Shown here: positions 26,312 through 36,400 of the stretch, piece after piece
How the letters are laid out: the number at the start of each line of letters is the position of its first letter
How positions within the stretch are numbered: the first letter of the stretch is position 1
NCBI GenBank assembly: GCA_016191165.1
Contig: JACPPF010000114.1
Location: 60,677-124,676, forward strand
Reading direction: 5' to 3'
DNA length: 64,000 nucleotides
Source: Planctomycetota bacterium
GTDB lineage: Bacteria > Planctomycetota > Planctomycetia > Gemmatales > Gemmataceae
Translations under genes and position numbers: made by a program
Notes under the pieces: model-generated
The model's database searches: none
What the model saw: only the letters and a program-made list of their open reading frames with translations
What the model was told of the DNA's origin: nothing

Positions 26312-28678
26312 ATGACCTTCCTTACTCCATTCATGCTGGCTGGCGCCCTGGCCGCGGGCATTCCCGTTGCGATTCATTTTTTCTTTCGCAGCCGATACCG
26401 CACCGTGCCCTGGGCGGCGATGAAGTTCCTGCTCACGAGCGTCGAGCAGACGAGCAGGCGCCTGAAATTCCAGGAATTGCTGCTGCTTCTCTTACGCATG
26501 GCCGTGCTGGTGATGCTGGCGATCGCGTTTGCCAGGCCCATTTCTTCAGCAGTCGTCGGGACCGGGCGGGGCGACTCGGTCGATGCCGCGTTGGTGTTCG
26601 ACGTTTCCTACAGCATGGCCGCCCAGGACGGCGCCAAATCGCGGCTGCAACGCGCCAAGGACGAGGCGCTCAAAATCATTGACGAACTGCCGCCCCAGTC
26701 GACGGTGCAGATCATCACCTGCACGGAGAAGAATCACACGCTCGTCGGTCCGCGCTCCCCCGGGAACCTCGACCAGGCTCGCCTTCTCGTGCAGAACCTG
26801 GAGATCGCGCATCGCGCGACCGACCTTTCCCCCGGCGTTATCGAGGCGCAAGGCGTTCTCCAGCGCGGGCAGGCGTCGAACAAGGAACTCTACATTTTCA
26901 GCGACATGCAGGCGCAGGGATTCGAAAAAGAGGGGGACAAGCTCAAGGCCACGCTGACCGCGATCAAGGAAAAGGCTCTCATTCACCTGATTCGCTGCGG
27001 CAAGGGCAATCTGAAAAACGTCGCCATCGTTGGCATCACGCCACAGACCGGCATCCCGCGCCCCGGTGAGCGCGTCGGCTTCGCGGTGCTCGTCAAGAAT
27101 ACGGGCCGCGACGCCGCGGAGAACTTGACCGTGTCGCTTGCCGTGGCCGGTGACAAGGCGCCGCCGGAAAAAGCGATCATCAAAAAGCTGCCGCCTGGCG
27201 AAACCCGCGCCGTGACACTCGACGCCAAGCTCGAGACAGCCGGATTGCGTGTGCTCTCCGCCAAGGTCATTCAGGACGATCTCGATGCGGACAATCGCTT
27301 CGATCACGTCATCCTGGTGCGCGAGCAAGTCAACATTCTTGTCGTGGATGGCAACTACAAAGAGAAGGATGCCGACACGTCGTCAAGTTATTTCCTGATG
27401 CACTCGCTTCTCCCCGTCCGCGAGGAGCAGCGGGCCACATACAAATACAATCCGCGCGTGGTCCCCGCCCGCCAGGCGACCGCGCTGCACCTGAAGAACC
27501 AGGACGTCGTGGTCCTTGTCAATTGCTCCCTGAAGGCCAAGCTCGGCAAACGCGCCGACGTCCTGCAAGCGGAATTTGTCAATGGCCTTGAGCCGTTCGT
27601 GCGGAAGGGCAAGGGGCTGGTGATTTTCTGCGGCGACAATGTCGATCCCGAAAGCTACAACACGACGCTTGGCAAAAAGCTCGGCCTGTTGCCCATGCCG
27701 ATCAAGAGCCTGTTCAAGGCGGAAAAGAAACCGCTCCTGGTCAACCGCACCAGTTTTGGCAATGGCCCGCCCGCCTATTGGGTTTTCAAGGATGAGAAAT
27801 ACTACGAAGACTTCAATAACGTCGAAGTCTGGAAGCACGTGGACCTGGACGAAGCCGCCGTCGCCAAGAAAATCGAGCCAAAGAAAAAGCCGACGCCGCT
27901 CGACGAAGCTGATCCAGACGATCCGGAAGCCAAGGACAAAAACGACGCCAAGGAGAAACCAAGTCCGAAGGACGAAAGCCCGCTCAGCGTGGTGGTAAGG
28001 CTGAGCAACGGCAAGCCGCTCGCCGTGGCAAAGAAAGTAGACTCCGGCGAGGTTCTTTTCGTGGCAACCGCTGCCCACCACGAGGGACTCGACCCCAAGA
28101 CGTTTATCCCATCGTGGACCGATTTCGGCACTGCCCCGCAGTTCATTCCGTTCATGGATGTGACGATCAACTACCTCGTGAACGGGCAAACGCAAACCTA
28201 CAACCTCAAGGCAGGCGATACGCTCAACTGGTACGTCACCGATAAACAAGACTTCGTCTACAACCTCGTCCATCCCGATGGCAAGGTCGCGCGCCTGGGC
28301 ACACCGGAACGCATTGGCAAGCGCTTCATCGTCACGGCATCCGACCTGCCTCGCGCCGGCGTTTACCACATGACGGTTCACCCGCGCGGCGCTGATTCCA
28401 GCGGCGACACGATCGATCCCGCCGAGGCCGCCAAAATCGGCACGCCCATCGCCGTCATCCCCGACCTGAGCGAAAGCGAAAACCTGGCGACGCTTTCCGA
28501 AGCCGACATCGACTCCAGGCTCGGCTTTACGCCCATCCACATCGTCGCCGGGGAGAATAGCGTCTCCACCGGCGACGAACGGCTCAATCGCGAATGGACC
28601 GTCTGGGCCTTGCTCGCGGTCCTGGCGCTCGTGCTCCTGGAGGCCGGCTTTGCCTGGTGGTGCGGGCGCGCCTGGTAA
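26312..28678 (+). CDS. BatA-like membrane protein with a von Willebrand A domain
   Basis: A 788-residue protein beginning with the BatA/Aerotolerance N-terminal pattern: FLTPFMLAGALAAGIPVAIHFFFRSRYRTVPWAAM, a helix, then LLLLLRMAVLVMLAIAFARP as a second membrane segment. The von Willebrand A fold starts at about residue 90 with the metal site FDVSYSM (DxSxS type). A long extracytoplasmic region of beta domains follows, with a charged low-complexity segment near 540 (EPKKKPTPLDEADPDDPEAK), and a last membrane helix at the end (WALLAVLALVLLEAGFAWW). Bat proteins form envelope complexes with MoxR/DUF58 partners. The real role in planctomycetes is unknown. Confidence 0.87.
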   Translation: MTFLTPFMLAGALAAGIPVAIHFFFRSRYRTVPWAAMKFLLTSVEQTSRRLKFQELLLLLLRMAVLVMLAIAFARPISSAVVGTGRGDSVDAALVFDVSYSMAAQDGAKSRLQRAKDEALKIIDELPPQSTVQIITCTEKNHTLVGPRSPGNLDQARLLVQNLEIAHRATDLSPGVIEAQGVLQRGQASNKELYIFSDMQAQGFEKEGDKLKATLTAIKEKALIHLIRCGKGNLKNVAIVGITPQTGIPRPGERVGFAVLVKNTGRDAAENLTVSLAVAGDKAPPEKAIIKKLPPGETRAVTLDAKLETAGLRVLSAKVIQDDLDADNRFDHVILVREQVNILVVDGNYKEKDADTSSSYFLMHSLLPVREEQRATYKYNPRVVPARQATALHLKNQDVVVLVNCSLKAKLGKRADVLQAEFVNGLEPFVRKGKGLVIFCGDNVDPESYNTTLGKKLGLLPMPIKSLFKAEKKPLLVNRTSFGNGPPAYWVFKDEKYYEDFNNVEVWKHVDLDEAAVAKKIEPKKKPTPLDEADPDDPEAKDKNDAKEKPSPKDESPLSVVVRLSNGKPLAVAKKVDSGEVLFVATAAHHEGLDPKTFIPSWTDFGTAPQFIPFMDVTINYLVNGQTQTYNLKAGDTLNWYVTDKQDFVYNLVHPDGKVARLGTPERIGKRFIVTASDLPRAGVYHMTVHPRGADSSGDTIDPAEAAKIGTPIAVIPDLSESENLATLSEADIDSRLGFTPIHIVAGENSVSTGDERLNREWTVWALLAVLALVLLEAGFAWWCGRAW

Positions 28679-28679
28679 T

Positions 28680-28697
28680 TAAGCCGCTTGCGGCTTA
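28680..28697. repeat. Short hairpin after the BatA-like gene
   Basis: TAAGCCG-CTTG-CGGCTTA, a perfect 7-bp stem just past the stop. It resembles half of the GTTTAGCCGC-type palindromes found elsewhere. Confidence 0.5.
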
Positions 28698-28744
28698 GCG
28701 CTCGCACAAGGACCAGTTTCGCAAACGATTCTTGGTATTTCCAA

Positions 28745-31189
28745 ATGAACCTCATCACCCGAATCCTGGCCGTGGATGTGCCCGCGAACACCACGCTCTC
28801 CTCCGTGGACTTTACCTTCCGCGGCATGTCGCTCTTGTGGCTAATCATCCTGCTGCTAATCGTTCTCGTTGGCCTGGGGGTCGTCGGTTTTTTTTACGTG
28901 CTCGAAAAAGGGACGCTTGGCTGGCTGCGCCGCATCTTGCTCATCGGCCTGCGCTCAGCGCTGGTGATCTTGCTTCTGTTGCTCATTCTGCGGCCCATGC
29001 TGCTTGCCGAGTTTGAGGGGCATCGCCCGCGCGGCGTGGTGCTATTGATCGACAACACCCAGAGCATGAAGCAGCGCGATCGCCGCCTTACCGACGCCGA
29101 CAAGGCGCGCGTCGCGATCGCGCTGGGCAAGTTGCCCTTGCAGACAAAGCTTCTCGAAAAAATGTCCGATTTGCCATCCGAGGCGGGAAAGAACCCGGCC
29201 CGCATCGAAATCGTGGAAAACGTCCTCAAGCTGCCCGAATTGAAGTTTGTCGAACGCCTGCAAAAATTTGGCCCACTTCGGCCTTATGTCTTCGGCTCGG
29301 ACGTGCGCGGCCCGCAAGAAGACAAGGCGAAGTCGTTCACAGAAAACCTCCTGGAAAGCATCAAGGCCGAGGACGCCAAGACCGCGCTGGCGGACAGCAT
29401 CGTCAAGATCGTGCAATCCAAGGACAGCGATCCACCCAGCGCCATCGTCGTCATCACCGATGGCCAGGACAACGCCAGCAAGTTCACGCTGCAAGAGGCC
29501 GCGGTTGAGTGTCTGCGACACAACGTCCCGCTGCACATCTATGGTGTGGGCAGTTCCGAAGGCGGGCAACTCCAGCTCAAGGAAGTCAACTCGCCGGATA
29601 CGCTATTCGTGGACGACACGATCTCGATCCCGCTGCGCTGGCGCGCTCAAGGGTTCAAAAAGGGCGACGTCGAAATCACGATCAAGCTGGGCGACAAGAT
29701 CGTCGCCGAGAAAAAGCTCACGCTGCAAACCGGCGAAGATCTGCGCGACGCCTTGAGCTTCGTCGTGCCAAAGGATCCGGAGAAACGTGAAAACCTGGAT
29801 CTGGTCACGACGATCAAGTACACCTCGGGCGGCGAGAAGTTCGAGGACAAGCTGACCCGGACGCTGCGGATCGCCGACACGAAAATCAAAATCCTCTACA
29901 TCGAGCACTCGCCGCGCTGGGAGTACAAGTTTTTGCAGCCGGCGCTTTTGCGCGATCGCCGGCTGGAGGTGCATTTCATCCTGGTCAACGCCGCGCCGGA
30001 GGTTGCCAAGGCCGGGCTGCCTTTTTTGCCTGAGTTCCCCAAGGAGCGCGAAAAGTTTTTTGACGCCAAGTACAACCTGATCATTTTGGGCGATGTCGCG
30101 TCGAGTTATTTCACGAAAGAACAGCAGGAATGGATTCGCGAGTTCGTCCAGAATCGTGGCGGCTTGATCGTGCTGGCGGGCCGGCAGAACATGCCGAATT
30201 CTTATGAAAAGGACAAGAGCCCGATTGCCGACGTGCTGCCCGTCGAGTTCAAGAAAGAAAAGTTCGGCATCGACTCGGACACCCGCACGCAGGAATACAT
30301 GCCGACGTTGACCGAGGCCGGCCTACGCGCCGAATGGTTGACGCTCGCCGACACGCCGGAAGAAAGCCAGGAGGTCTGGCAAAAGAAACTGCTCGGGTTC
30401 CACTGGAACTTCCCGATCACGAAGCTGAAGCCGGCGGCCACGTCGCTCATCGTCAATCCTCGCGCCAAGATGGGCGATCAGCCGATGCCGATCCTGGTCA
30501 ACCATTATTACGGCAAAGGCCAGGTGCTCTGGTTCGGCACCGACGAAACGTGGCGCTGGCGGTGGAACTATCAGGACAAATATTTCGTTCGCTTCTGGGG
30601 TCAGGTGATTTACCAGATGGGTTTGCCCAGCCTGTTGGGCGAAAGCGCCAAGCGCGCTCAGATGGCGCTGGATCGCACGCAGACGGTGGTGGGAACGCCC
30701 AACACGATCTACGTTCGGCTGCTCGATGAAAAGTTCAACCCACGCAAGGACCGCAAAGTCGAGGCCGACCTGGAACACCTGGACGCCAAGCAGGGAGAAG
30801 AACGCACAAGCACGATCACGCTCAACGCGATCCCCGGTCGGCCGGGCGATTACGCGGTGCTGGTGCCGAACAATCGCCCCGGGCGGTATGAGTTGCACGT
30901 GCGGAACCCGGACGTCAACACGTTCTCCTATCGCGTCGATCTGCCGCCCAAGCACGAACTGGAGGAATCGGGGCTGGCGGAGAAGGCGCTGCGCGACGCC
31001 GCCCAGCTTTCCGGCGGACGCTTTTATCGTGAAGAAGACCTCCACGATCTCGGCACGCAGATCGAGCCGCGCAAGACCGAGTTCACGCGCCGCCAGGAAG
31101 TGCTCCTGTGGAATCCGCTCGCGGTGATTCTATTTCTCGGCTTGATCACGATGGAGTGGTTAGTAAGAAAGTTTTCTGATTTGAGCTAG
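28745..31189 (+). CDS. Second vWA/glutamine-amidotransferase-like membrane protein
   Basis: An 814-residue protein with two N-terminal membrane helices (LLWLIILLLIVLVGLGVVGFF and GLRSALVILLLLLILRPM), a von Willebrand A domain with LLIDNTQSMKQRD as metal site and AIVVITDGQDNASKF later, then immunoglobulin-like strands and an amidotransferase-like segment (YNLIILGDVASSYFTKEQQEW and RGGLIVLAGRQNMPNSYE). A C-terminal helix (WNPLAVILFLGLITMEWLV) anchors the end. This two-anchor layout with a DUF1355-like region is a common companion of BatA-like proteins in planctomycetes and Bacteroidota. I chose the ATG at 28745 ahead of the first helix over the longer frame from 28688. Confidence 0.83.
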   Translation: MNLITRILAVDVPANTTLSSVDFTFRGMSLLWLIILLLIVLVGLGVVGFFYVLEKGTLGWLRRILLIGLRSALVILLLLLILRPMLLAEFEGHRPRGVVLLIDNTQSMKQRDRRLTDADKARVAIALGKLPLQTKLLEKMSDLPSEAGKNPARIEIVENVLKLPELKFVERLQKFGPLRPYVFGSDVRGPQEDKAKSFTENLLESIKAEDAKTALADSIVKIVQSKDSDPPSAIVVITDGQDNASKFTLQEAAVECLRHNVPLHIYGVGSSEGGQLQLKEVNSPDTLFVDDTISIPLRWRAQGFKKGDVEITIKLGDKIVAEKKLTLQTGEDLRDALSFVVPKDPEKRENLDLVTTIKYTSGGEKFEDKLTRTLRIADTKIKILYIEHSPRWEYKFLQPALLRDRRLEVHFILVNAAPEVAKAGLPFLPEFPKEREKFFDAKYNLIILGDVASSYFTKEQQEWIREFVQNRGGLIVLAGRQNMPNSYEKDKSPIADVLPVEFKKEKFGIDSDTRTQEYMPTLTEAGLRAEWLTLADTPEESQEVWQKKLLGFHWNFPITKLKPAATSLIVNPRAKMGDQPMPILVNHYYGKGQVLWFGTDETWRWRWNYQDKYFVRFWGQVIYQMGLPSLLGESAKRAQMALDRTQTVVGTPNTIYVRLLDEKFNPRKDRKVEADLEHLDAKQGEERTSTITLNAIPGRPGDYAVLVPNNRPGRYELHVRNPDVNTFSYRVDLPPKHELEESGLAEKALRDAAQLSGGRFYREEDLHDLGTQIEPRKTEFTRRQEVLLWNPLAVILFLGLITMEWLVRKFSDLS

Positions 31190-31194
31190 ATCCG

Positions 31195-31264
31195 TCCGAG
31201 AGCGAGCGCCGGCGAAGTGCGGCCACAGCGCCGCACATGCCCTTCGCTGGCGCTTGGGCTCGGA
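31195..31264. repeat. Palindromic repeat (family C)
   Basis: Arms 31195-31217 and 31242-31264 (right arm starts CTTCGCTGGCGCTTGGGCTC) are near inverted copies. The same arm is used at 54260-54317. It lies between two operon genes and overlaps the leader of the next one. Confidence 0.75.
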
Positions 31265-31279
31265 AAGAAGGACATGATC

Positions 31280-33232
31280 ATGGTCCCACCAAATATCCAA
31301 AGCAACCTCGCCAGCCTGCGCATGCGCGAACGCATGCTCGCCTTCGCCTGGGGCGCGGCATGCTGGCTGGCAGTCGTGCTGCTCCTGCTCCTGGTCGCGT
31401 GCCTCGTCGATTGGGTTATCGATCAGGATCGCGAAACCCCCTTTGGCGTTCGGTTCGCGCTTTTTATCGTGCAGGCGGTGATCGCGGGCGTCGGGGCACT
31501 GCTCCTGATCGTGTTGCCGCAGATTCGCCGTTTGCCCGACACGACGCTGGCGCTGTGGGTGGAGGAGAAAATTCGCAAGTTCGATCATCGCCTCATCAGC
31601 GCGGTGCAATTCAATCAACCCGGCGCGGACCTCGGGGGTATGTCCGCGGAACTGGTTAGCGTGGTGACCAAGGAGGCGGAAAAGGAGGCCCAGCGGGTCG
31701 GCTTTGCCCAGGTCGCCGACCACCGCCGACTCAAGTGGAGCATGTTCGCCCTTGTGCCAGTGCTGCTTGTGGTCGCTGTGCCCGTTGGCATCTGGCCCGG
31801 GGTCGCCTTCGCCCTGTTGGCCCGGCAGGCGCTGCTGCCGATCGATGTGCCCCATTCGGTGGAACTGGAAAGTGTGTCGCCCGAGGTTTGGCCCATTGGC
31901 GACACGATCCCACTGCGTTACCGCGTGAAGGGGAAGTTCAACGCCGATCTGATCGGTTCGGTCTGGGTCACACCCGAGGGACAAACGACCGACCGCTACG
32001 ATCTCACGTTTATCCGCGAGGACCAGGGGGATGCCATCTTCGGCGCCGACGTGCATCCGTCGTCCAGTAACATTCGCTACTCCGCTCGCCTCGCCGACGG
32101 GCGCACGAAGTACCCAAGCGAGATGACGCTCGTCGCGCGTCCCGTCGTGCGCGACAACCTCGCCTGGACCGTCCTGCCCGTTTACTGCGACTCGCGACCC
32201 AACGTGAAGGTAAAGAAGCGGTACGAAATCCAACAGGGCCGGGGCGATGTTGTCGGCATCCCTGGCTCGGCGATCAAGGTCCGCTTCGAGGTCGATAACC
32301 TGGAGCACAAGGCCTGGCTCGTCCCACTCGAAGCCGCCGACCCAGCAACCAGGCCCGATGAAGGAACGCCGCTCGTCGAGAAGGAGACCAAACTCAAGAT
32401 TCCCATGACGATCAAGAAGATCACCCGGGCTGTCAAGCAAGACGGCAAGGAGGCGCGGGAAGAAATCGTCGTCGCCGAGGCATCGTTCGATCTCACCGAG
32501 AACTTGACGGGCTACCGCATGGTCGTGCAAAACGAATACGGCTTTGACAATCGCCCGCCGCCGCGTCGCTCCGTCCGGTTGGCGCCGGAGGACCCGCCCC
32601 AGGTCAATTTGCTGCGCGATACGTTCGGCCTGGGCTCGACCGCGAGTTTCGACCTTGAAGGATTACCCGTCCGCCTCGGCAAGAAAATCCGCATCCCTTA
32701 CGCCTGCTTCGGGCCCTACGGTCTCGGCAAGGCCGTATTGCAGTATCGGGTCCTCAAGAAACACGAGAGTGGCAACGATCCGGTCCAGGAGGAGCGCTGG
32801 ATCTCCTATCCACTCACCGAATACCAGCCCGACGCCAGCGCCGGCAACTTCGACATCAAGACGGGCGTCTTTCAGAACACGCCGTTTGACCGGGCGGTCG
32901 AGTTTCACGCCATTCCTTCGTTCGCGCCGGATTTTGTCATGGGCCGCACTCAGGGCGGTGGTATGGTCTTGTTGAAAACCGACGGACTACTGGATAGCAA
33001 TTTCAAATCGCTGGCGTTAAAATCAGGGGATCAGGTGGAATACTGCGTCGTGGTATACGCCGCGGAACGCCTGCCCGCGGGAACCACGCCGTTCACGCGC
33101 TCGGAAACGCGTGTCGCCACCGTGCTCGACCGTACCGCCTGGGAAAACTGGCTGACCCAGGTCGGCCGTGAGGATGAAAGGGTTCGTCAGCTGGAATTGC
33201 GAGAAAAGGCGGTCTTTGGACCGAATCAATAA
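31280..33232 (+). CDS. DUF4175-like membrane protein
   Basis: A 650-residue protein with two N-terminal membrane helices (AACWLAVVLLLLLVACLVDWV and FALFIVQAVIAGVGALLLIVL), a helical stretch (LALWVEEKIRKFDHRLISAVQF), a further hydrophobic segment (FALVPVLLVVAVPVGIWPGVAFAL) and a long region of beta-sandwich domains up to the end. This order resembles the DUF4175 type found next to MoxR/DUF58/BatA in many bacteria. No enzyme motif was seen. Two ATGs, 31274 and 31280, are possible; GAAGGA at 31267-31272 fits the second better. It comes before the giant coiled/repeat protein, and the 5' half likely interacts with it. Confidence 0.7.
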   Translation: MVPPNIQSNLASLRMRERMLAFAWGAACWLAVVLLLLLVACLVDWVIDQDRETPFGVRFALFIVQAVIAGVGALLLIVLPQIRRLPDTTLALWVEEKIRKFDHRLISAVQFNQPGADLGGMSAELVSVVTKEAEKEAQRVGFAQVADHRRLKWSMFALVPVLLVVAVPVGIWPGVAFALLARQALLPIDVPHSVELESVSPEVWPIGDTIPLRYRVKGKFNADLIGSVWVTPEGQTTDRYDLTFIREDQGDAIFGADVHPSSSNIRYSARLADGRTKYPSEMTLVARPVVRDNLAWTVLPVYCDSRPNVKVKKRYEIQQGRGDVVGIPGSAIKVRFEVDNLEHKAWLVPLEAADPATRPDEGTPLVEKETKLKIPMTIKKITRAVKQDGKEAREEIVVAEASFDLTENLTGYRMVVQNEYGFDNRPPPRRSVRLAPEDPPQVNLLRDTFGLGSTASFDLEGLPVRLGKKIRIPYACFGPYGLGKAVLQYRVLKKHESGNDPVQEERWISYPLTEYQPDASAGNFDIKTGVFQNTPFDRAVEFHAIPSFAPDFVMGRTQGGGMVLLKTDGLLDSNFKSLALKSGDQVEYCVVVYAAERLPAGTTPFTRSETRVATVLDRTAWENWLTQVGREDERVRQLELREKAVFGPNQ

Positions 33233-33488
33233 GTCGATTTCTTGCCCTCTCCGCGCAGTCAGGGCCGCGCCGAACCACTTTCGGCCGGTTTGCCGCGCGG
33301 GAGTTCTGGTGCGACGGAACTTCTCGGCGCCGCTGGCGTTGAATTTGCGTCCTCGAGGTTTTCCGCCCGAAAGCGAAGAATTTGCGTTTTTCCACTGGAA
33401 CCAAGGTTGACAAACCGTTAACATCGAATGGTCAACGAACTCACGCAGGGGCATCGGTTGCCCGCGCGACTCATCTAGGGGGGATCTC

Positions 33489-36400
33489 ATGAAGTCCATC
33501 CACCGCATCGGCCTGTGTGCCCTGGCCTTTTTCTCTCTCATCCTGACGGCGAACGCCTTCGCCAACGACGACGAGGAAATCCGCGGCCAGCAGGAAAGGC
33601 AGCGCCAGGTTCAAGCGGAGACCGATCACGTCGTCCGTCGAATCACCACGATGCTGCGCGTGATGCAGTTCTACGACATCGAATCCCCCGAGCAGAAGAT
33701 CATGGAGGAAATGAAGGGAACCCTGTCCAAGTTGAGCAAAAACCAGATGGCGGAAGTCATCAAACAACTCGACGTGGCTGCACTCACCACCGATCCGAAG
33801 AAATCCAAGGAAGCCAACGACAAGGCCTACGAGAATCATCGCCAGGTCGTCGTCGCTCTGCACGAGATCGTCGCTCGCTTCGACGCGGTCAAATCGCTTG
33901 AACAGGCCGCCGATCGTTTCGAGAAACAGGCCAAGGGCCAGTTTGACCTGCACCTGCAATCGAGCCAGGCGATCCGTGACCTGGTCGAATATTACAAGCC
34001 CGACGCCTCGCCGACCCTGAAGCAGCTGATGGTCAAGCGAATTCAGAAGCAAGGAACGGAGATGAAACGCCAAAGCGATACCCAGAGCGATCTGGAACGC
34101 GACGTGGTCATTCTCGTCCGGCAAATCAAGGACCTCGGCCCGAAGCTGGACGCCGAGCAACAGGTTCGCATCGCGACCATGACCAAGAAAATCTCCGAAG
34201 TCAGCCTGTTCGAGAATCTGACCGTCGCATCACGTAAACTCCGCACGGTCGGTTATCAACAGCGCCGGCTGGAAGAATTCCAGGGAGGCAACCTGCTGCA
34301 GGCGAAAACCGCCAGCAACCTGCAAGAGCTTGCCCGTATCCTGCGCGTCCCCGGCGATACGCTGTCCATCCTCAAGGAAGCACGTGAAAAGATCGATCAG
34401 GCCATCGCCAAGCAGGAAGCCATCAAGGAAGAAATCAAACAGCAAGACGAGAAGAAAAAGATCCCCGAGGAAAAGAACAACCCGGCCGTCCAGCCCAAAG
34501 ATCCCAAGGCGCTCGTCATCCCCGGCACGGAGCCGCTGCCCAAGGCGACGCCGGCACAGACCAAGGCCGAGCAAATCAAGAATACCAAGGAAAAAGCCAT
34601 CCAGGACGCCGTGAATGCGGAGAAAAATGTCAAAGTCGCCGAGCAACAGGCCAAGCTCGCGTTTGACACGAAAGACACCGCCAACATCCTCAAGCCGCTC
34701 GCCAAGGATGCCGCCAAGGCTCTTGAAAACGCGGAGAAGGCGATGAAGGCCGCGGCCGAGAAACTCATCAAGAACGAACCGAAAAAGGCGGCCGAGCCAC
34801 AAGCCAAAGCGACCGATCAACTCAAGGACGCCAAGGCCCAACTCGATAAGATGATCGCGCAGGCGCAGAAAGAGAAAAACGATCCACTCGCCGCGGTGAA
34901 GAAGGCGATCGAGAACATAGACAATTTCATCAAGGAACACACCAAGACCCTCAACGACACCAAGGAAACGGTCGGCCAGCCGCAAAATCTCAAGCTACCC
35001 GAGTTGGCCAATACGCAAAAAGAACTGGCGAAAAAGACCGACGAAGTCAAGAACACACCGTTGCCCAACAAAGACAAAGTTGAAAAAGCGCTGGTCAAGG
35101 CTACCGAGGCCATGAAGGACGCGGCCAAGAACCTCGACGCCAAGAAGTCGCCCGACGCCGTCGCCAAGCAAGAGAAGGCGCTCGAAAACCTGAAGGACGC
35201 CCGCAATGAGCTGGTCGAGAAGGCCGCCGAGATCGAGAAGCGGCAAGCCGACATCGCCAAACTTCAGGAGGCGGCCAAAAAACTCGACGCGCTGGCCAAG
35301 GCGGAAAAGGACGTCGCCCAAAAGGCGGATGCCAACGCCAATCAACCCAAGGCTGACCCCGCCGCCAACAAGGACCTGGCCAAGCAGCAGGGCGACTTGA
35401 CGCCCAAGGCCAACGACCTGGCCAAGGACATCAAGCAGGCCGCCCCCAAGGCGGCGGAAAAGATCGGCGAAAGCGCCAAGAACATGGAAGCGGCCAAGAA
35501 GGGCCTCGACAAGAATGAGGCCAAGCCGGCCGCTCAGGACGCCAAGCAGGCAGCCCAAAAACTGGACGACGCCAAGAAGGCACTGGAAAACGCGCTTGCC
35601 GACCTCAAGGGCAAGGACATTGCCGATCAGGCCGCGCTCAAGAAGGATGCCGACCCCCAGGCCACCGCGCAACAGGTCGCCAAAGCCCTGGAAGAAGCAA
35701 AGAAAGCCGCCGAGGCCGCCAAACAGGCCGACCAGGCCAAGAACGATCCGATGGCCCAGAAAGCCAAGGCGGACCTCGCCAAACAACAGGCGGAAATCGC
35801 CAAGCAGGCGGACCAGGCCAAGCTACCCGAAGCCGCCAAGCAAGCGCAAAAAGCAGCCGAGGCGATCAAGCAGGGCGACATTCCCGAAGCTCTCAAAAAT
35901 CAAGCTCAGGCATTGAAGCAACTTCAGGAAGCCGCCAACGCCAAGCCGATGAACGCCGAGCCGATGGCCAAGGGCGAACCCATGAAGGCCGACCCGATGG
36001 CCAAGGGTGAACCGATGAAGGGCGACCCGATGAAGGGTGAGCCGATGGCCAAGGCAGGTGACGCCAAGCCGGCCGGCGAAGCCAAGAAGGGCGAGGAACC
36101 AGGCAAGGCCAAGGAAAACATGGCCCAGCCCGGCGAAGCCAAGGGCGCCGAGCCGATGGCCAAGGGCGAACCGATGAAAGGCCAACCGCCGATGGCTGGC
36201 GAGAAGCCGATGCCCGGCCAGGCCAAGGGCGCCCAGCCCAAGGCCGGTCAACAGCCGATGAAGGGCGACCAGCCGATGGCCCAGGCCAAGAAAGCCGGCG
36301 AAGCCCCGATGAAGGGTCAACAACCGATCCCAGGCCAAAAGGGCGAACCGATGGCTCAGGCCAAGGCAGCGCCGATGAAGGGCCAGGAACCGATGCCTGG